Below, piece after piece: positions 12,266 through 25,469 of a DNA stretch of 64,000 nt. The stretch comes from Tomocerus qinae. Taxonomy: Eukaryota > Arthropoda > Collembola > Entomobryomorpha > Tomoceridae. The translations under genes were made by a program, and so were the position numbers. The DNA is taken from positions 59,334,001-59,398,000 of the forward strand of contig CM034546.1 of NCBI GenBank assembly GCA_020055645.1, given 5' to 3'. Position 1 is the stretch's first letter. Each line of letters begins with the position of its first letter. The notes beneath the pieces are model-generated. The model did no database searches. It was not told the origin of the DNA and worked only from the letters and a program-made list of their open reading frames with translations.

Positions 12266-12720
12266 TATTGTGATTTAAAGAAATATTGTTAGCTATTTTA
12301 TTATTAAATGTTCCAAGTTAGGTATTCAAGCTTAGGACGCACTTTTGTCGTAAACCGTCTTTTAGATGAATAATTATTACAATGACCCTTATAGCATTAT
12401 ATTGTATATATATAAGAAACGAGTTGTTGTTATTGTTATGTTCATTATTTATATTTATTGCAACAGTACATGTTTTGGATATCGGAAAAACAATTTTATG
12501 TTAAGCCAATGTGGTTTTTCTGTAAGCAAATAATTTCCTACTAAAAGTGGCTATTTCTATACAAGTGAAAGAATTTCTCAATCAATAGCAAACCTACATC
12601 ATACTGGACAGTGATGTGTAACAATGACAAGTTATTGTTTATTCCTCTATCATAGTTCAAATTATTTGTTGTATTCATTTAAATAGTCAAATAGCTTTTT
12701 ATCTAATTGTTGGAAATAAA
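12266..12720. other. Upstream region of the steroid reductase-like gene
   Basis: Non-coding AT-rich sequence; nothing specific recognised. Confidence 0.4.
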
Positions 12721-13997
12721 ATGTCAAGTCTTTCATCAACTCATCTCGAATTTTTCTATAAAATTTGTGGTGCTAAAAATGATTCTCAGATGATAACTAA
12801 CATTTGTGAAATGATGACTGTCTCAGGTGTCATCATAGCATTTTGGAACGTTTTTATTGGACCCCTACCTTATGGCAAACATAAGTCGGTTAGAAAACTT
12901 GATGGATCAGAAAAAAACAATTGGTTTGACTTTCCATTGCTAAATACAAGATTGACATGGCGGGTAAGAAAATTAAACAATTAGTAAACATTCCATTTGA
13001 TATAATTAAGATTACTAAATTTTAAAAGTGACAACAACATCGCAGATATGTTTATCGCCAACTATCGGAATACCAATATCCATTCTTCTTTTTTCTACAT
13101 GCGAAAAACTTGGAAATCTACATAATTTGTTGGCTTTCGTACTTTTGATGATCCATTACTTTAACAGGTTGGTACCAACTCACAAAAAATAATTAGTATA
13201 ATTTAAAATAATATTCATTGTTAAATCCATTGCATGGCAATAGGAAACTTAATAATAAACTTTAATATAATATTTCCTTAGTAACTCTTTTCAACATATG
13301 TTAATTATTTTACAGAGTCATAATTTACCCTTTTCGAATATCTAAGGACTCAAAACTTGTTGGTTGGCTTGTTTTGGTTATGTTGATCTGGCCTAATATC
13401 GGTGCTTTATTACTAAGTCATCACTTAGCCAATGTTCATTCCATAGAAGTTGGGCCTGCATCTTATTTAGGTAAGGTTTAGTGCTTATGACATAAAATTA
13501 ATGTTAAAGTATTACGTAGTACAGATAAAAGTAATTACTGTGATTTTACTAATGATATTGAATAGGTTTGCCAATATTTCTCTTTGGGATGACAACAAAT
13601 ATATATCACGATATCCTGTTGACTAATATGAGGAAAACTAACAACTCTAGCAAAGACAAAACAGTTTATAAAATACCACAAGGAGGACTCTTTAAATACA
13701 TTTCATGTCCTAATTACTTAGGAGAAATCGTGGAATGGTACGGCTTAGCAATATTCACTAATGGATATCCCCAGGTTAAATTTTTTATAAGTAGAAGCCA
13801 CTAAATTACATTAATATCCTTGTAACTATTATTATACAATTATAATACATCAATTTCATTTTATACAGCTCGTTTTGGCAGTGTTTACAACAGCGGTGGT
13901 TGGTTTACGTGCCTTTCATCATCATAAGTTTTACAAGAATATTTTTCCCACATCTTACCCAACCCACAGAAAGGCATTAATTCCTTATGTATTCTAA
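12721..13997 (+). CDS. Steroid 5-alpha-reductase-like protein (SRD5A1/2 group)
   Basis: Five exons: 12721-12963, 13046-13167, 13316-13470, 13566-13774, 13869-13997; all GT-AG, phases consistent, 858 nt, 285 residues. The C-terminal half shows the family signature: PQGGLFKYISCPNYLGEIVEWYG, then AFHHHKFYKNIFPTSYPTHRKALIPYVF ending at the stop, as in vertebrate SRD5A1/2 where the NADPH-binding C-terminus closes with IPFxF. Several hydrophobic segments fit a multi-pass endoplasmic reticulum membrane enzyme. Family members reduce the 4,5-double bond of 3-oxo steroids or the 2,3-double bond of fatty-acyl chains. The substrate in this animal is unknown. Confidence 0.87.
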
Positions 13998-14385
13998 ATA
14001 AAAAGGAATATCTAATAAGACCCAGTTCGACGTGTCTAACTTGAGCATCAAATCTGAGTCATTGAATTGATGCCATTCGAATATTATAGTAATCATAGCA
14101 TTCGTGATTGTTAATCCTTAGCGCAACCATGTAAAACCGTTTTATTCACCATTTAGGTTACATAATATTTTTAATATTTTAAAATGTTCAAAACTAAGTC
14201 CGCTATAGAATTAATCAATACGAATACCGTAAGTCATTTCATTACGAGGATATTTAATACATTCGGAATGGAGACAAATACTAAACTAAAGTAACTGTAA
14301 TATTTGGAGATTTTTACATTTAATTGAATAAAATTGAATGAATTGGAAAATCCATTTGCAATAAATGTTGCTCATAGAAATATAA

Positions 14386-17236
14386 TCAATGGGAGAGATG
14401 TAATAATTCTCCATTCACCCAGAATTTACAACTGCCATATCTTTTTGTGGTAGTGTAATAACTTACTAACCCCGGCAGACTTTTGTCTACCATATCCAAA
14501 AACCCATTTAAAGCTTTATCATCGAAGTACATTTTCCTTAGTCTGTAAACCATTTCCACACACTCATCATGAGCATCCATAAGCATATTCTGGCCTTCCT
14601 GTAAGGCCTCGTTTAATTGATTGGTGTTTTTATAATTCCAATAAATCATGTTATCGTAATCGTCGTTTGCCAATTCTCTGGCAAATCCCATTAGGTCATT
14701 AAGACACGTGGAATACGTTCTTATTTGGTCACGTAGCAATTGAAAAACGGGATCGGCCTTAATCATTGGATTTAGAGTCAGTCCGTGCAAAATTGCACAA
14801 AGATCATAATGAAAACCTGCCCCAAATCTCTGTTCTCTGAAGTAGTAAAGACTTCTTTTCTGAGCTGTTTCATATTTTGGGTGATAAGTCACCCACCAGA
14901 TGAAAGTTAGAAGGTAAGTCCGCATATGTTCAACAAATGTGCCGTGAACCCTTTCTTCCAAGTAGAAGGGTCTGTAGTCTATTAAATGCTCTACAAATCT
15001 CTTTAGCAATGTAAGCTGCCTATTTAATAGCCAATTAAAACTGGGTGCTGCCTTCATTATGTTGTTGTCACAAGGTTTTGCTTGTAATAAGTCAATACAA
15101 GTTTCAGCAAACATTTTCAATTCTTTCACGTCAAAAGAATTTGCCTGCTTTTCGTCCGAAAATAAATAATTGTCAATTGTATCATCAACAAAGAAGAAAA
15201 ATACTAGGAACATCGTGTAGATATATCCTGAGCGTGACGATGAATCGAAACCACTACACTCCTCTGCTATACGAGACAGTCGCATTTTTCTGAAATGTTT
15301 CAACTCCTTCCTCATCTTTTCTTCGTCTTTGGAGAAATATCCAATTTCTATCAATTCATTCGCCAATTTCTCATCCAACATTTCACATTTTTCTACCGAT
15401 TTTTTCTGTCCGGGATAGTCCAATGGAACTGAGGTCTTGAAGCGAATCCGAATATTCTCTCCATTTTCAGTGACATGACTTGTGTTGTTCATTTCCATCT
15501 CCAATTCAACATACTTGCAACCCTCGAAGCAGAAGCACCGCTTTTCAGTAACTGAAAATCACGATTAAAAATTAGCATGCTAAGATAGTGACATCTAAAA
15601 TGAAACATTGTTACATTTTACAAAATGAAATCTCCAGAACTGCTGTAAAATACTGGAAATACAACTCTTTGTTTTATATTTCAGTGAAAATCTATGACAA
15701 TATCTGGATTCTTCAAACCCGGAATTAAACTCGGGTTTCAAATATAATAATTGTTTGTTATTTGACATAAATATTGGTATTAAATTTTTCGAATGCATAC
15801 CAAGCCGTATGGATTTGAAACTTCAATAAGTTAAATAATACTTAAATTCCTCTGTAAACGTTAAAAATGTCAAAATTAACAAATTTAATTTAATAATTTC
15901 ATCTGCTACTTCTACTTTTAACCTTATTAATACAATAATAGCCTGTGAAGAAATATCTTAAGCTCAATGTGTAAGAGATCAAATTATGACCAAGCCATAT
16001 TTGTAACTGGTGACCACACGACCATCTAGATTTGAAAACACACATTTATTTTATATAAAACAACCTGACTAACTTAAAATTAGGCATTTCACAACGTTTA
16101 CTCTGCTTTTCACGTTTTTAAAAGGCCTACTAAGTTTGACTTAATTCATTTAGTCATTTCACTCTTATAAAAAATAGGAGCAAAATTTTCATTTATGGGG
16201 AGCTTAACCCTAATTCATAATTTATTTGGGTTTCCTGTATAATTGCTTATCTTCTTATCTCTTTTTAATTTGAGTTCAAAACCCCTATAAATGTTCCTGT
16301 GAAATCGGGCAGTATCCGTGGATATTTAAAATCTCTTAATACTGACTAAGTAGAACAAAATATTAAATTAAACCACGCTTAAAATGATTATGGCCAATTT
16401 GCGCTTTATTGTGTTATATTAGTCATAAAAATTAACTGACGTTGGAATCCAAATGCTCAAAGCAATAGATTATGTTTAATATTATACAGTTCCATCTTAT
16501 TGATTTTGTAGGTTTTGTAGCCCTTGGCATTCAATGCTCAATGAGTCAAAATGTCTGGAAATAGAATTGATCATTATCTATGTCTTGCAAAACTCGGTTT
16601 CTGGTTTTAATCCAGTTTTATCCAAACAATTATTTTAATCGAGGCGTTGTAAACCAGTTGAAACCACGGTTTGGAAGCCTTAATATTGATTTCAAACCAC
16701 TACGTTTATAGGGATACAAAAAACTTTTTAAATCAAAGTGATACATAATACTTTAATGGCTACTTTAAATGAATAATATACAAAGTTGGTCGTTCAAGAC
16801 ATAGTGAAAATAGAGTTTCCCTTTCACATTGATTTGGAATTGACTTAAGCAGTTTAGATCCAAAACATAAAACTTTGTTTTCACTGTGTCCTGAACAGCA
16901 AACTTTATGCAATGCTTTACTATATTAATTGTTATATCTTGTATGATAACGTTTGTTTGCTTTAAAATATAAATAAATTTTCTTCAGTGTAAAATCTGAA
17001 ATCCGTAAATTAGTTTTTGATGAAGCCATAGCTGTAAATTAACGAAAGACATTGTTTTAACAGGAGACTAAAATAATAAAAACATTTGTAAGGAATATTG
17101 CAATTGAAAAATTTAACTGCCTTGTTTGAAAAATATTGAACTTTGAATTTTACATTCTAATTTGAAATTTTTATGGCAAAGAAGCCAGCAAAAAGAGCAA
17201 ATTATGATGTTAAAATAAAAAGTTACCTTTCTCCAT
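14386..17236 (-). CDS. Class I terpene synthase, TPS1
   Basis: Two coding exons on the minus strand: exon 1 is the 10-nt ATG-GAG-AAA-G (17236-17227, donor GTAACT); exon 2 is 15551-14386 after acceptor TTTTCAG. Together they give 391 residues. Class I hallmarks: the aspartate-rich metal motif VDDTID (D126, D127, D130), an NSE-type motif NDLMGFARE (N288 to E296) with Gly instead of Ser/Thr at the third ligand, an Arg in YFREQR about 46 residues before the NSE motif (diphosphate sensor position), and a C-terminal RY pair (TTKRYG). These residues bind three magnesium ions and the diphosphate of a prenyl diphosphate. The short single-domain form is that of microbial-type terpene synthases. Product unknown; probably a C15 or C20 terpene. 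A start at the in-frame ATG at 15498 without exon 1 is the alternative. Confidence 0.85.
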
Positions 17237-17860
17237 GTCTTATCACGGGAATCTTGAACTATTACATTCGCCAAGCATTTGCCGATGTTCCAATCTTCAG
17301 TATCGCAGTTTTATTCTATCCAGATGAGAGATTCTAGAATGCCAAATTAAAGTAAAACAAAAAAGTTGTATTGCTTTGCATTTAATCATTCCATCTATCT
17401 ATTTATTCCATTTATATGCTAATTCAAAATCCTATTTACATGCAAATACGTATAGCTGGTTACATTTATTATGCCTACTATCCTTATTATATTATGACTG
17501 ACCTTTCCATCATGCAAGTCATACAACATCATAATATTTTATAACCTAAAACTAAGTTGATTGTAATGCATTGCGTCAGCGTGCATACCTAACCAATAAT
17601 CGTATGCTGATTTGAGTGAAGATGAACACGTACCGTTCTTTCAATCGGACGGCACTAAATTGTAAACTTTTATGAGCAGATCAAGGAATTATAATTCTGC
17701 TCATTTAGTCGAATAATAAAAATGATTTGTATTTATTTTCTTTCGAGGAAGAGATGGTTAGGTCCAAACGCAATATTTCAAAATTTAACCAAAATCTTTG
17801 TAAAATTCAATAGCAATAAAGGTTTCCTAGTAATATAATAAACCATGTCCAAATGGATGT
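17237..17860. other. Upstream region of TPS1
   Basis: Non-coding; contains the TPS1 promoter by position. Nothing else recognised. Confidence 0.4.
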
Positions 17861-17861
17861 A

Positions 17862-18276
17862 AAAAAGTGGTGTAAAATTGCATAAAAAGTTTGAATTGAT
17901 TATCTGACTTTACAAGGCTTTTTAAGTGAATTTTTCAATGACCTTTGACCTTTTGACACGTGTGACTTGACTTTGATATGGTCTAAGGACTAAACTTTTC
18001 GAACGAGCTATCTCATGACGTTCTACAATGTCAATAACTAAAGTTATAACAATTTTTAATTTTTGGACCACGCCCAAAGGCAGGGGGTGTATTCGATTTT
18101 GTCCATTTTCGAACTCGGCCTTCGTTTTTTGTCCCTACATTACGTATAGTGAGTTTGAGTTGATTATGTCAAACGGTTTTTGAGTTATCGTGCTAACAGA
18201 CAGACGGACGGACGGACGGACGGACAGACAGACAGATCAGGCATTCCTATAAAGCGGTGTTGCACACCACTTAAAA
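17862..18276. repeat. Interspersed element with GGAC microsatellite
   Basis: The ends resemble each other in inverted orientation (AAGTGGTGT at the left, ACACCACTT at the right). The right part has an anonymous stretch rich in TTTGAGTT motifs followed by a GGAC/AGAC tetranucleotide array at about 18198-18236. A non-autonomous mobile element is likely, but no target-site duplication was established. Confidence 0.5.
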
Positions 18277-18620
18277 TTGATTTGGTATCTCAATACGTAA
18301 CTAGATATTCGTAATAAAAAAATTAATTCAAGTTTTTTCAATTCAATGGAAATTTATTTCAATTCAAGTTAATTTTATATGATATTTTAATTACATAATT
18401 TATGATTTCATTAAAATATTTTTAAGCCAAAAATATACGGCATTGTTAAAAACTGCATCGTTGTACATTATATGTACAAAGTTTTAAAACAGTGAGATAT
18501 ATTGTCAAACATATCTAATACTATCAACAATTTTCGTAGTCGGAGTTGCCGATACTATTTGATTAATAATTGTTGATAAATAAACATAATCATAATATTA
18601 AATCATTTTTTCATGTTAAA

Positions 18621-20150
18621 TTAATCATTGATGTGTAATAATTCCCCATTCATCCAATATTTACAGCTGCCATACCTTTTCGTGTTGGTGTAGTAAGTTA
18701 CCAGACCCGCCAGAAATGTTTCTACTATATCTGAATACTTACTTAGTGTATTATCGCAATACATCTTCCGGAGTCTATGAATCATTTCTAGGCATTCATC
18801 ATGTGCATCCATAAACACATTCTGACCTTCTTGCAAAGCGTCTTTCAGTTTATTGTTATTTTTATAGTTGCAATAAATCATGTTGTCGTAATCGTCCTGC
18901 AATATTTCTCTAGCAAGTCCCATAAGGTCGTTAAGACATGCAAAGTAAGTTCTAACTTGATAGCGAAATAATTTAAAAACGGGGTCACTCCTAATAATAG
19001 GCTGTATATTCAGTCCATGTAAAATGGCACAAAGGTCGAAAAGAAGATCAACTCCAGACCTTTGTTCTCTGAAGTAATAGAGGCTTCTCTTTTGAGCGGT
19101 TTCATCTTTCGGGTGATAAGTCACCCACCAAATGAAACACAAAAGGTATGTCCTCATATGTTCTGCAAATATTCCATGAACCTTTTCTTCTAAATAGTCT
19201 TGTCTGTACTTTATTAAATGGTCAACAAATCTGCGTAACAAAATTAACTGCCTATGTAATTGCCAATGAAAGTTTTGAGTGTTAATCTCACATGATTTTC
19301 CTTTCAAAATTTCAGTACAAGTTTCTGCAAAAGCTTTTAACTCATTAGGGTCAAAGGAATGTGTTTGTTTTTCGTCCAAGTACAAATGATTGTCAATTGA
19401 ATCATCTACAAAAATAAAAAATGCTAGGTACATCACGTAAATGTATCCTGCTGGTGTGGATGGATCAAATCCACTACACTGTTGTCCTATATATGAGACT
19501 CCCATTTTTCTGAAATGTTTCAACTCCTTTTCCATCAATTCTTTATCTTTGGGAAAATATCCGATTTCTATCAATTCATTTGCCAATTTTTCATCCACCA
19601 GTCGACATTTTTCTATTGATATTTTCTGTCCGGGATAGTCAAATGGAATTGAGGTCTTGAAGCGTATCCGAATATTTTCACCAGATTCAGTGACATGACT
19701 TGTGTTGTTCATTTCCATCTCCAATTCAGCATACTTGCAACCAACAAAGCAGCGCTTTTCAGTGACTGAAATAATTTTTAATAAGGATTATCAAACAAAG
19801 GCATTATCATTGCTAACACTCTGATTTATAAATTAATGCAACTGAAACATGCTGGTATTTTATATCTTCCTTGTATAGAACTTGGCAATTGCATAATTAT
19901 TGTACTTCTTAATAATGCATGAGTTCGCTAAAATTATTTATGATTTCCCTACTTCATATCTTTACATTTACTTAATAGTATGTAAGTTAAAGATTGGTAT
20001 ATAGTCGCTGCCTTGCTCTACTTGGATAATTGACATTGGTTTTAAAATTAGTACTATTTTATATTTTAAGGAGCGCTAATTAAGGTCGAAAGAAGATAAA
20101 ATTATATTAAACTGACTTCCATAGCAAATAAAATAATTACCTTTATCCAT
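18621..20150 (-). CDS. Class I terpene synthase, TPS2
   Basis: Exon 1 is ATG-GAT-AAA-G (20150-20141, donor GTAATT); exon 2 is 19765-18621 after acceptor ATTTCAG; 384 residues. The intron is 375 bp, against 1675 bp in TPS1. The metal motif is VDDSID (about D124-D128), the NSE-type motif NDLMGLARE is followed by DDYDNMIY, and YFREQR and KRYG are in place, so the active site looks complete. It is a close paralogue of TPS1 and TPS3. A fold-back repeat is inserted about 15 bp upstream of the ATG, so its transcription start may lie in or beyond that element. Product unknown. Confidence 0.85.
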
Positions 20151-20165
20151 GTTTTATTGGTTCTA

Positions 20166-20880
20166 GGTCATTTTGGCAAAAGTCAATTTGGCAAAATTTT
20201 TTTTTGAAAAGTCGGATAATTTGGCAAAACATTGTGGATAATTTGGCAAAAAAAGCGGATAATTTGGCAAAATGTGTTATTTCTGTTCAAGTTACATTTA
20301 TTATAGCTTTATAGGTCAATAAAAACAAACATTATCATTATCAAGTCATAAATAATCATGATCACGTAGTCAAATAGGCAGAAGTAATGAGTATCTTTTG
20401 AATTTCATTAATATATCATATAAATTAATTACACAATGTGTAAATTAAGTAAAAATTCCTTCGTTTTCAATTAACGATGCAGTACAAAGTACAAATATAT
20501 CTTTGTCTACAGTACCAATATTTCTTCTGTCCACATGCAAGTGTTTCGCAAGCTATAAGAATATCCATTACGAGCCACCTTATGCGTTACTTTAGTCAGG
20601 GTTTGGAAAACGTAATTTATTGTTGACTCAGCCATTCATTCCTCAGAAGAAACTGAGAGGTTAGTGATAAAGGAGTGATACAAATTAGAATGTATTAACA
20701 TGCACAACCATCTCATTATAAACTAAACCAAGCATAAAACATCTTATATGTCCTGCAGCGTCTTAAACATTACTTAAACCGACTTTTGCCAAATTATCCG
20801 ACTCGTTTTGCCAAATTATCCACAGTGGTCAATTTGAAAAAAAATATTTTTTTGCCAAAATGGCTTTTGCCAAATTGACC
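20166..20880. mobile_element. Fold-back element with TTTGGCAAA subrepeats
   Basis: Both ends read (TA)GGTCA(A/T)TTTGGCAAAAG inwards. The left end holds about five GATAATTTGGCAAAA-type subrepeats, and the right end about four of the inverse (TTTTGCCAAATTATCC). The element is flanked by TA on both sides (20164-20165 and 20881-20882). The 715-bp body has no clear gene. It sits directly in front of TPS2. Confidence 0.7.
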
Positions 20881-20882
20881 TA

Positions 20883-22728
20883 CCACCGTTTTATTATTGG
20901 AAATAGAATATTAAGTGTAACTTAATTCGGTTACTTTTACTATTGTCGGCGTTGAATGTAATAATAGTTTTCTAATAATTGAGTTGGATACGGTGATAGA
21001 AAGAATTTTGATGATAATGTATCCTTATTGCGTTTTACAAATATACTGGAGATGGGAGTTGCAGCGTTGGTTTATATACATCAGTAAAAGTGGGCCAAAA
21101 TAATTGGCAGAGGTTTTGGGGGATTGTAACACAATCAAAGGGTTGTACTGCATATTTAGAGTAATTACTGGGATGTAGGGATGATGGGATGAGTGGAAGT
21201 ATCTGAACAAAAGTAATTGATTAAAGCCAAGATTATTTAGGTTACTTTAGACTTTAGACAAGGTCAAGTAATTGATCAGGATTAAATTAGCATACCTACT
21301 TACATACCAAGCCTCATAAAAAGTGGTATGTTTATTGAAACAGGTGAGGTGTAAATGTCGGATTGCAAAGCAAAAACTTTTCTTAACCAATAATTACACT
21401 GCTCCACTATAACAAAATAACGCGTAGGAAACAAAAGTAAAGTTTGGACTTTGGACACATTTCTCTGTTTATGATACTCATATAAATTTATGCCGTCATA
21501 ATAATTATATAATTGAATGAACATTCCTGTGCAAATGAGAATCTTTAATCATATTCATATTCGAAATTACCATTTTTATTGAAACTAAGAATATTTTCCA
21601 GGAATTTACATCTTGGAAATTCTAGTAACAGCGTCAAGAATGGGTGTGGCTTCGTAAAGAGCTAAAACAGAGTAATCTCAAAATATATTACAAAATTCAC
21701 ACTAATCCTATGGCTGAACTGCACTGAGTCCTTGTTTCTTTGTCTCAAAATTCGTGTGCAGACGGTGGGACTAACTCTTTAAAGCTGATGTAAAACACCG
21801 CTCTTTTAATGAATATTTATTATACCAATACTCAGTCGTTTGAAATTTACATTTCACGAATCCCATTGTCTTTACAATTTTATTTAATTGCAGTAATCTT
21901 CTTAATCTTTGACGTGGAAATTACATTAGTTATACATACATATTCCAATTCTATTAAAACCTCAAACTTAATATTTTGAATACGAGTGAAATCAACTGGA
22001 TTGGCTACAGGGCAAATGGCCACATGTTGCGGAATGCATAAAAAATGGAGATATAGAATCCTCTGATTTTGTAGATTTCATTGACAGCAAAGTTTTGTGA
22101 TGCAAGTATCCGGGCGTTAGGAAACCCGGTTTAAACATTTTCGGTTTTATTTTTGTAATGAGTAATTTAAAAGGAAAATTAAGATTATTAATATCGGATG
22201 ATATGTTAAGGTACTAGAGCTGTTGTTTTTGCATATAAGGTACTGTTGTAAAATTTTTATTTTTATTTTTAAAAAATCGGTTTTAGTTATTGTATACCAA
22301 AATGACGCTATGTATACTCGAATATATAAGTTTTGACACCGAATTTAGATAGAGCACATTTGATAATGATATAATTGGAGCAATAAAATCTTATGTATTC
22401 CGGGACGAATAAGGCAAAAAATAGACCTGAATATTTGGCTATAGGTATAGCAGACGACAATGATGTAAATTCATGTTAAGAGCCAGGGAACCAAAATATC
22501 AGGAATTATTTTTCCGTATTTTGTACTTGTTGCAGGATAAGACAGTTCATGCAGACACTATCAAGGAATTTGAGAAGGCCTACCAAAGATATTATCAGAA
22601 ATAGTAAGTTTTCACTCGAAACGCAAATTGTTTTTCCATTTTTAATCGTTTTGGCTAAAAAATCTTCTTGGGATGGATTAGTTTATGGGTCAATGATGGG
22701 TCAATAGTATCAAATAAATATTTTAGAA
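20883..22728. other. Intergenic region upstream of TPS2
   Basis: About 20930-21560 reappears upstream of the three TPS relics (31262-31920, 39060-39760 and, less complete, 45567-46030), so it marks the ancestral 5' side of a TPS gene. A short open stretch after a CAG at about 22536-22604 (ending RYYQK-stop) could be an orphan exon but cannot be assigned. Confidence 0.5.
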
Positions 22729-24522
22729 TGATTCTTTTTAAGTATGTACATTTTACATGTTACACAGTTACACTATAGTTTTACACAAATGTGTTAAACA
22801 AGACCACAGCAGATATTTACATTAAACGCCTCCCCCAAAATGGCGCAAAAAAATCAATATTTATCTTCAAATTTTAAAAATTGCTCGTGCACAAGAAAAT
22901 TATATTTTTCGTTGCTTAATATTTTTAATAGAATATTAATATTATTGAAAGCAGTTTATTTAGAAAAGTTTATCGTGTCCGTAGACGAATACTATTTCCG
23001 TCAGTTACTGATTAGGTTTTTATCCCTGTCCACGATAGCTTTTGAAGATTTAGCTAGAGTGAATTTTTAAAGTACAACCTACAAGTAAATACGAGGCCCA
23101 AATTGGTGAATAGGCTCATTTGCTCGGTCACGTCCAGACCCTCTGACAGGTGGAGAGTTTCAAAAGTTAAAAATTGCTAAAAGTCAATGTCACTTTGGTT
23201 CTATCAATCGTACATCATGCAACAGTAGTCAGTAAGTTAGGCAGCTAAAATGTAGTGTGACACTAATAAATTGAGTTTTAATCCTCCCCTGATAGGGGAT
23301 GTGTGGGTGAAAACCTTTAATTAAAAGTCGATATATATTCATCGCTCAAAGTCGTGGAACAGCTCGATTGAATGTTGACACGACAACAGACACTATTAAA
23401 TAGGTTACAGTCAACCCCTGACAGGGGCAGGGGTGAAAAACTTATAACAACTGAAAATGACTATAACTTCGGTTATATTCATTGTACAAAGCAGTACACT
23501 AGCTGGATTGAAAGCTGATAGTTCAATAGAAATCACTATCTAGGTGGCCGTCATTCCCTGATAGGAAATGGGTGAAACATTTGCAAACAAATAAATGTCG
23601 TCTATTACTTCGGCTTTTATCATAGTGATTCTTTTTAAGTATGTACATTTTACATGTTACACAGTTACACTATAGTTTTACACAAATGTGTTAAACAAGA
23701 CCACAGCAGATATTTACATTAAACGCCTCCCCCAAAATGGCGCAAAAAAATCAATATTTATCTTCAAATTTTAAAAATTGCTCGTGCACAAGAAAATTAT
23801 ATTTTTCGTTGCTTAATATTTTTAATAGAATATTAATATTATTGAAAGCAGTTTATTTAGAAAAGTTTATCGTGTCCGTAGACGAATACTATTTCCGTCA
23901 GTTACTGATTAGGTTTTTATCCCTGTCCACGATAGCTTTTGAAGATTTAGCTAGAGTGAATTTTTAAAGTACAACCTACAAGTAAATACGAGGCCCAAAT
24001 TGGTGAATAGGCTCATTTGCTCGGTCACGTCCAGACCCTCTGACAGGTGGAGAGTTTCAAAAGTTAAAAATTGCTAAAAGTCAATGTCACTTTGGTTCTA
24101 TCAATCGTACATCATGCAACAGTAGTCAGTAAGTTAGGCAGCTAAAATGTAGTGTGACACTAATAAATTGAGTTTTAATCCTCCCCTGATAGGGGATGTG
24201 TGGGTGAAAACCTTTAATTAAAAGTCGATATATATTCATCGCTCAAAGTCGTGGAACAGCTCGATTGAATGTTGACACGACAACAGACACTATTAAATAG
24301 GTTACAGTCATCCCCTGACAGGGGCAGGGGTGAAAAACTTATAACAACTGAAAATGACTATAACTTCGGTTATATTCATTGTACAAAGCAGTACACTAGC
24401 TGGATTGAAAGCTGATAGTTCAATAGAAATCACTATCTAGGTGGCCGTCATTCCCTGATAGGAAATGGGTGAAACATTTGCAAACAAATAAATGTCGTCT
24501 ATTACTTCGGCTTTTATCATAG
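22729..24522. repeat. Tandem duplication, 897-bp unit, two copies
   Basis: Positions 22729-23625 and 23626-24522 are nearly identical; I noticed one substitution (A at about 23415, T at about 24312). Each copy contains a 76-codon open frame (22840-23070 and 23737-23967, start MAQKNQYLSS) and three internal CCCTGA(T/C)AGG motifs. The near identity means a recent event or an assembly duplication. The small open frame resembles no family I know and may be fortuitous. Confidence 0.85.
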
Positions 24523-25469
24523 TGCAAAGTCCGCAATGGTTTATTTGCTTTTTATAGGTTTATTCTTTTTGTCTGTCTAGCTGTTTAACAATTTGAAGTT
24601 ACAGTTACACTAAGAAGTTACAACATTGTCTTATAACTAGATAGAAAAGAGCAAAAGGACATAATAACTATATAAGGACTTGAAATATGAAATTTGAGGA
24701 AATAAATACAATGTTATGAATTAATTCAGAGACTGAAGGTATCTTTTCCTTTTGCCTATCAATCTGGAAATTGCTGTGCATGATAAAAGTTTTGAACAGT
24801 TTAAGCTAGGAAGTTCAAATGTTTAGAAAACCACAAAGTCTAAAAACGCAAAAAATGACTAAAATAGTAATATTTTTTCTCGGTTCCGCCGCCTCCGAAA
24901 TTTTCAGCCTAAAGTGGGTAAAAATTGATATAACTTAAGTCATTTGTGATATATTCATCATACAAACCCATTTAATTGGGTCTCAGATATCAGATATTAT
25001 TGCCTTTTGTATTTTGTCTACGTTATGCAATTGCTCATATAAAAGTACACACAATAAAATGAGAAAAACACACACTAAGCCTTATTTTTCGAATTGCTTG
25101 TAATTCAAAGAAACGATAATATACAGTACCATAAAAGACTATTATTACATCAACTTAATTTAAGAATTTCTTTTAGAAGAATTGGTTAAGGTTAAGTATC
25201 CTTATAATCAATTTTTATAAAAACTATGTCAGACTTAATTTAGAACAGTATAGATGAAATCGTTGTTAAATCAAAAATCGTACAATATAATTCTGTCACA
25301 TTTTGTCATCATAAAATGTAACTAATATATTCCTACGTTCAAGTGGCTTAACATTAAAATAAATAGTTAATTATGCGCAGGAATGACAGGGATATTACAC
25401 ATGAATAAAATATAATCACATAATACAAAAAATTTAATTGCAAGTTGTAATATAAGTCTCGAAATACGC
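24523..25469. other. Intergenic region
   Basis: No gene recognised. It may include the 3' part of the transposon at 25.5-28.1 kb; its terminal repeats were not found. Confidence 0.35.
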
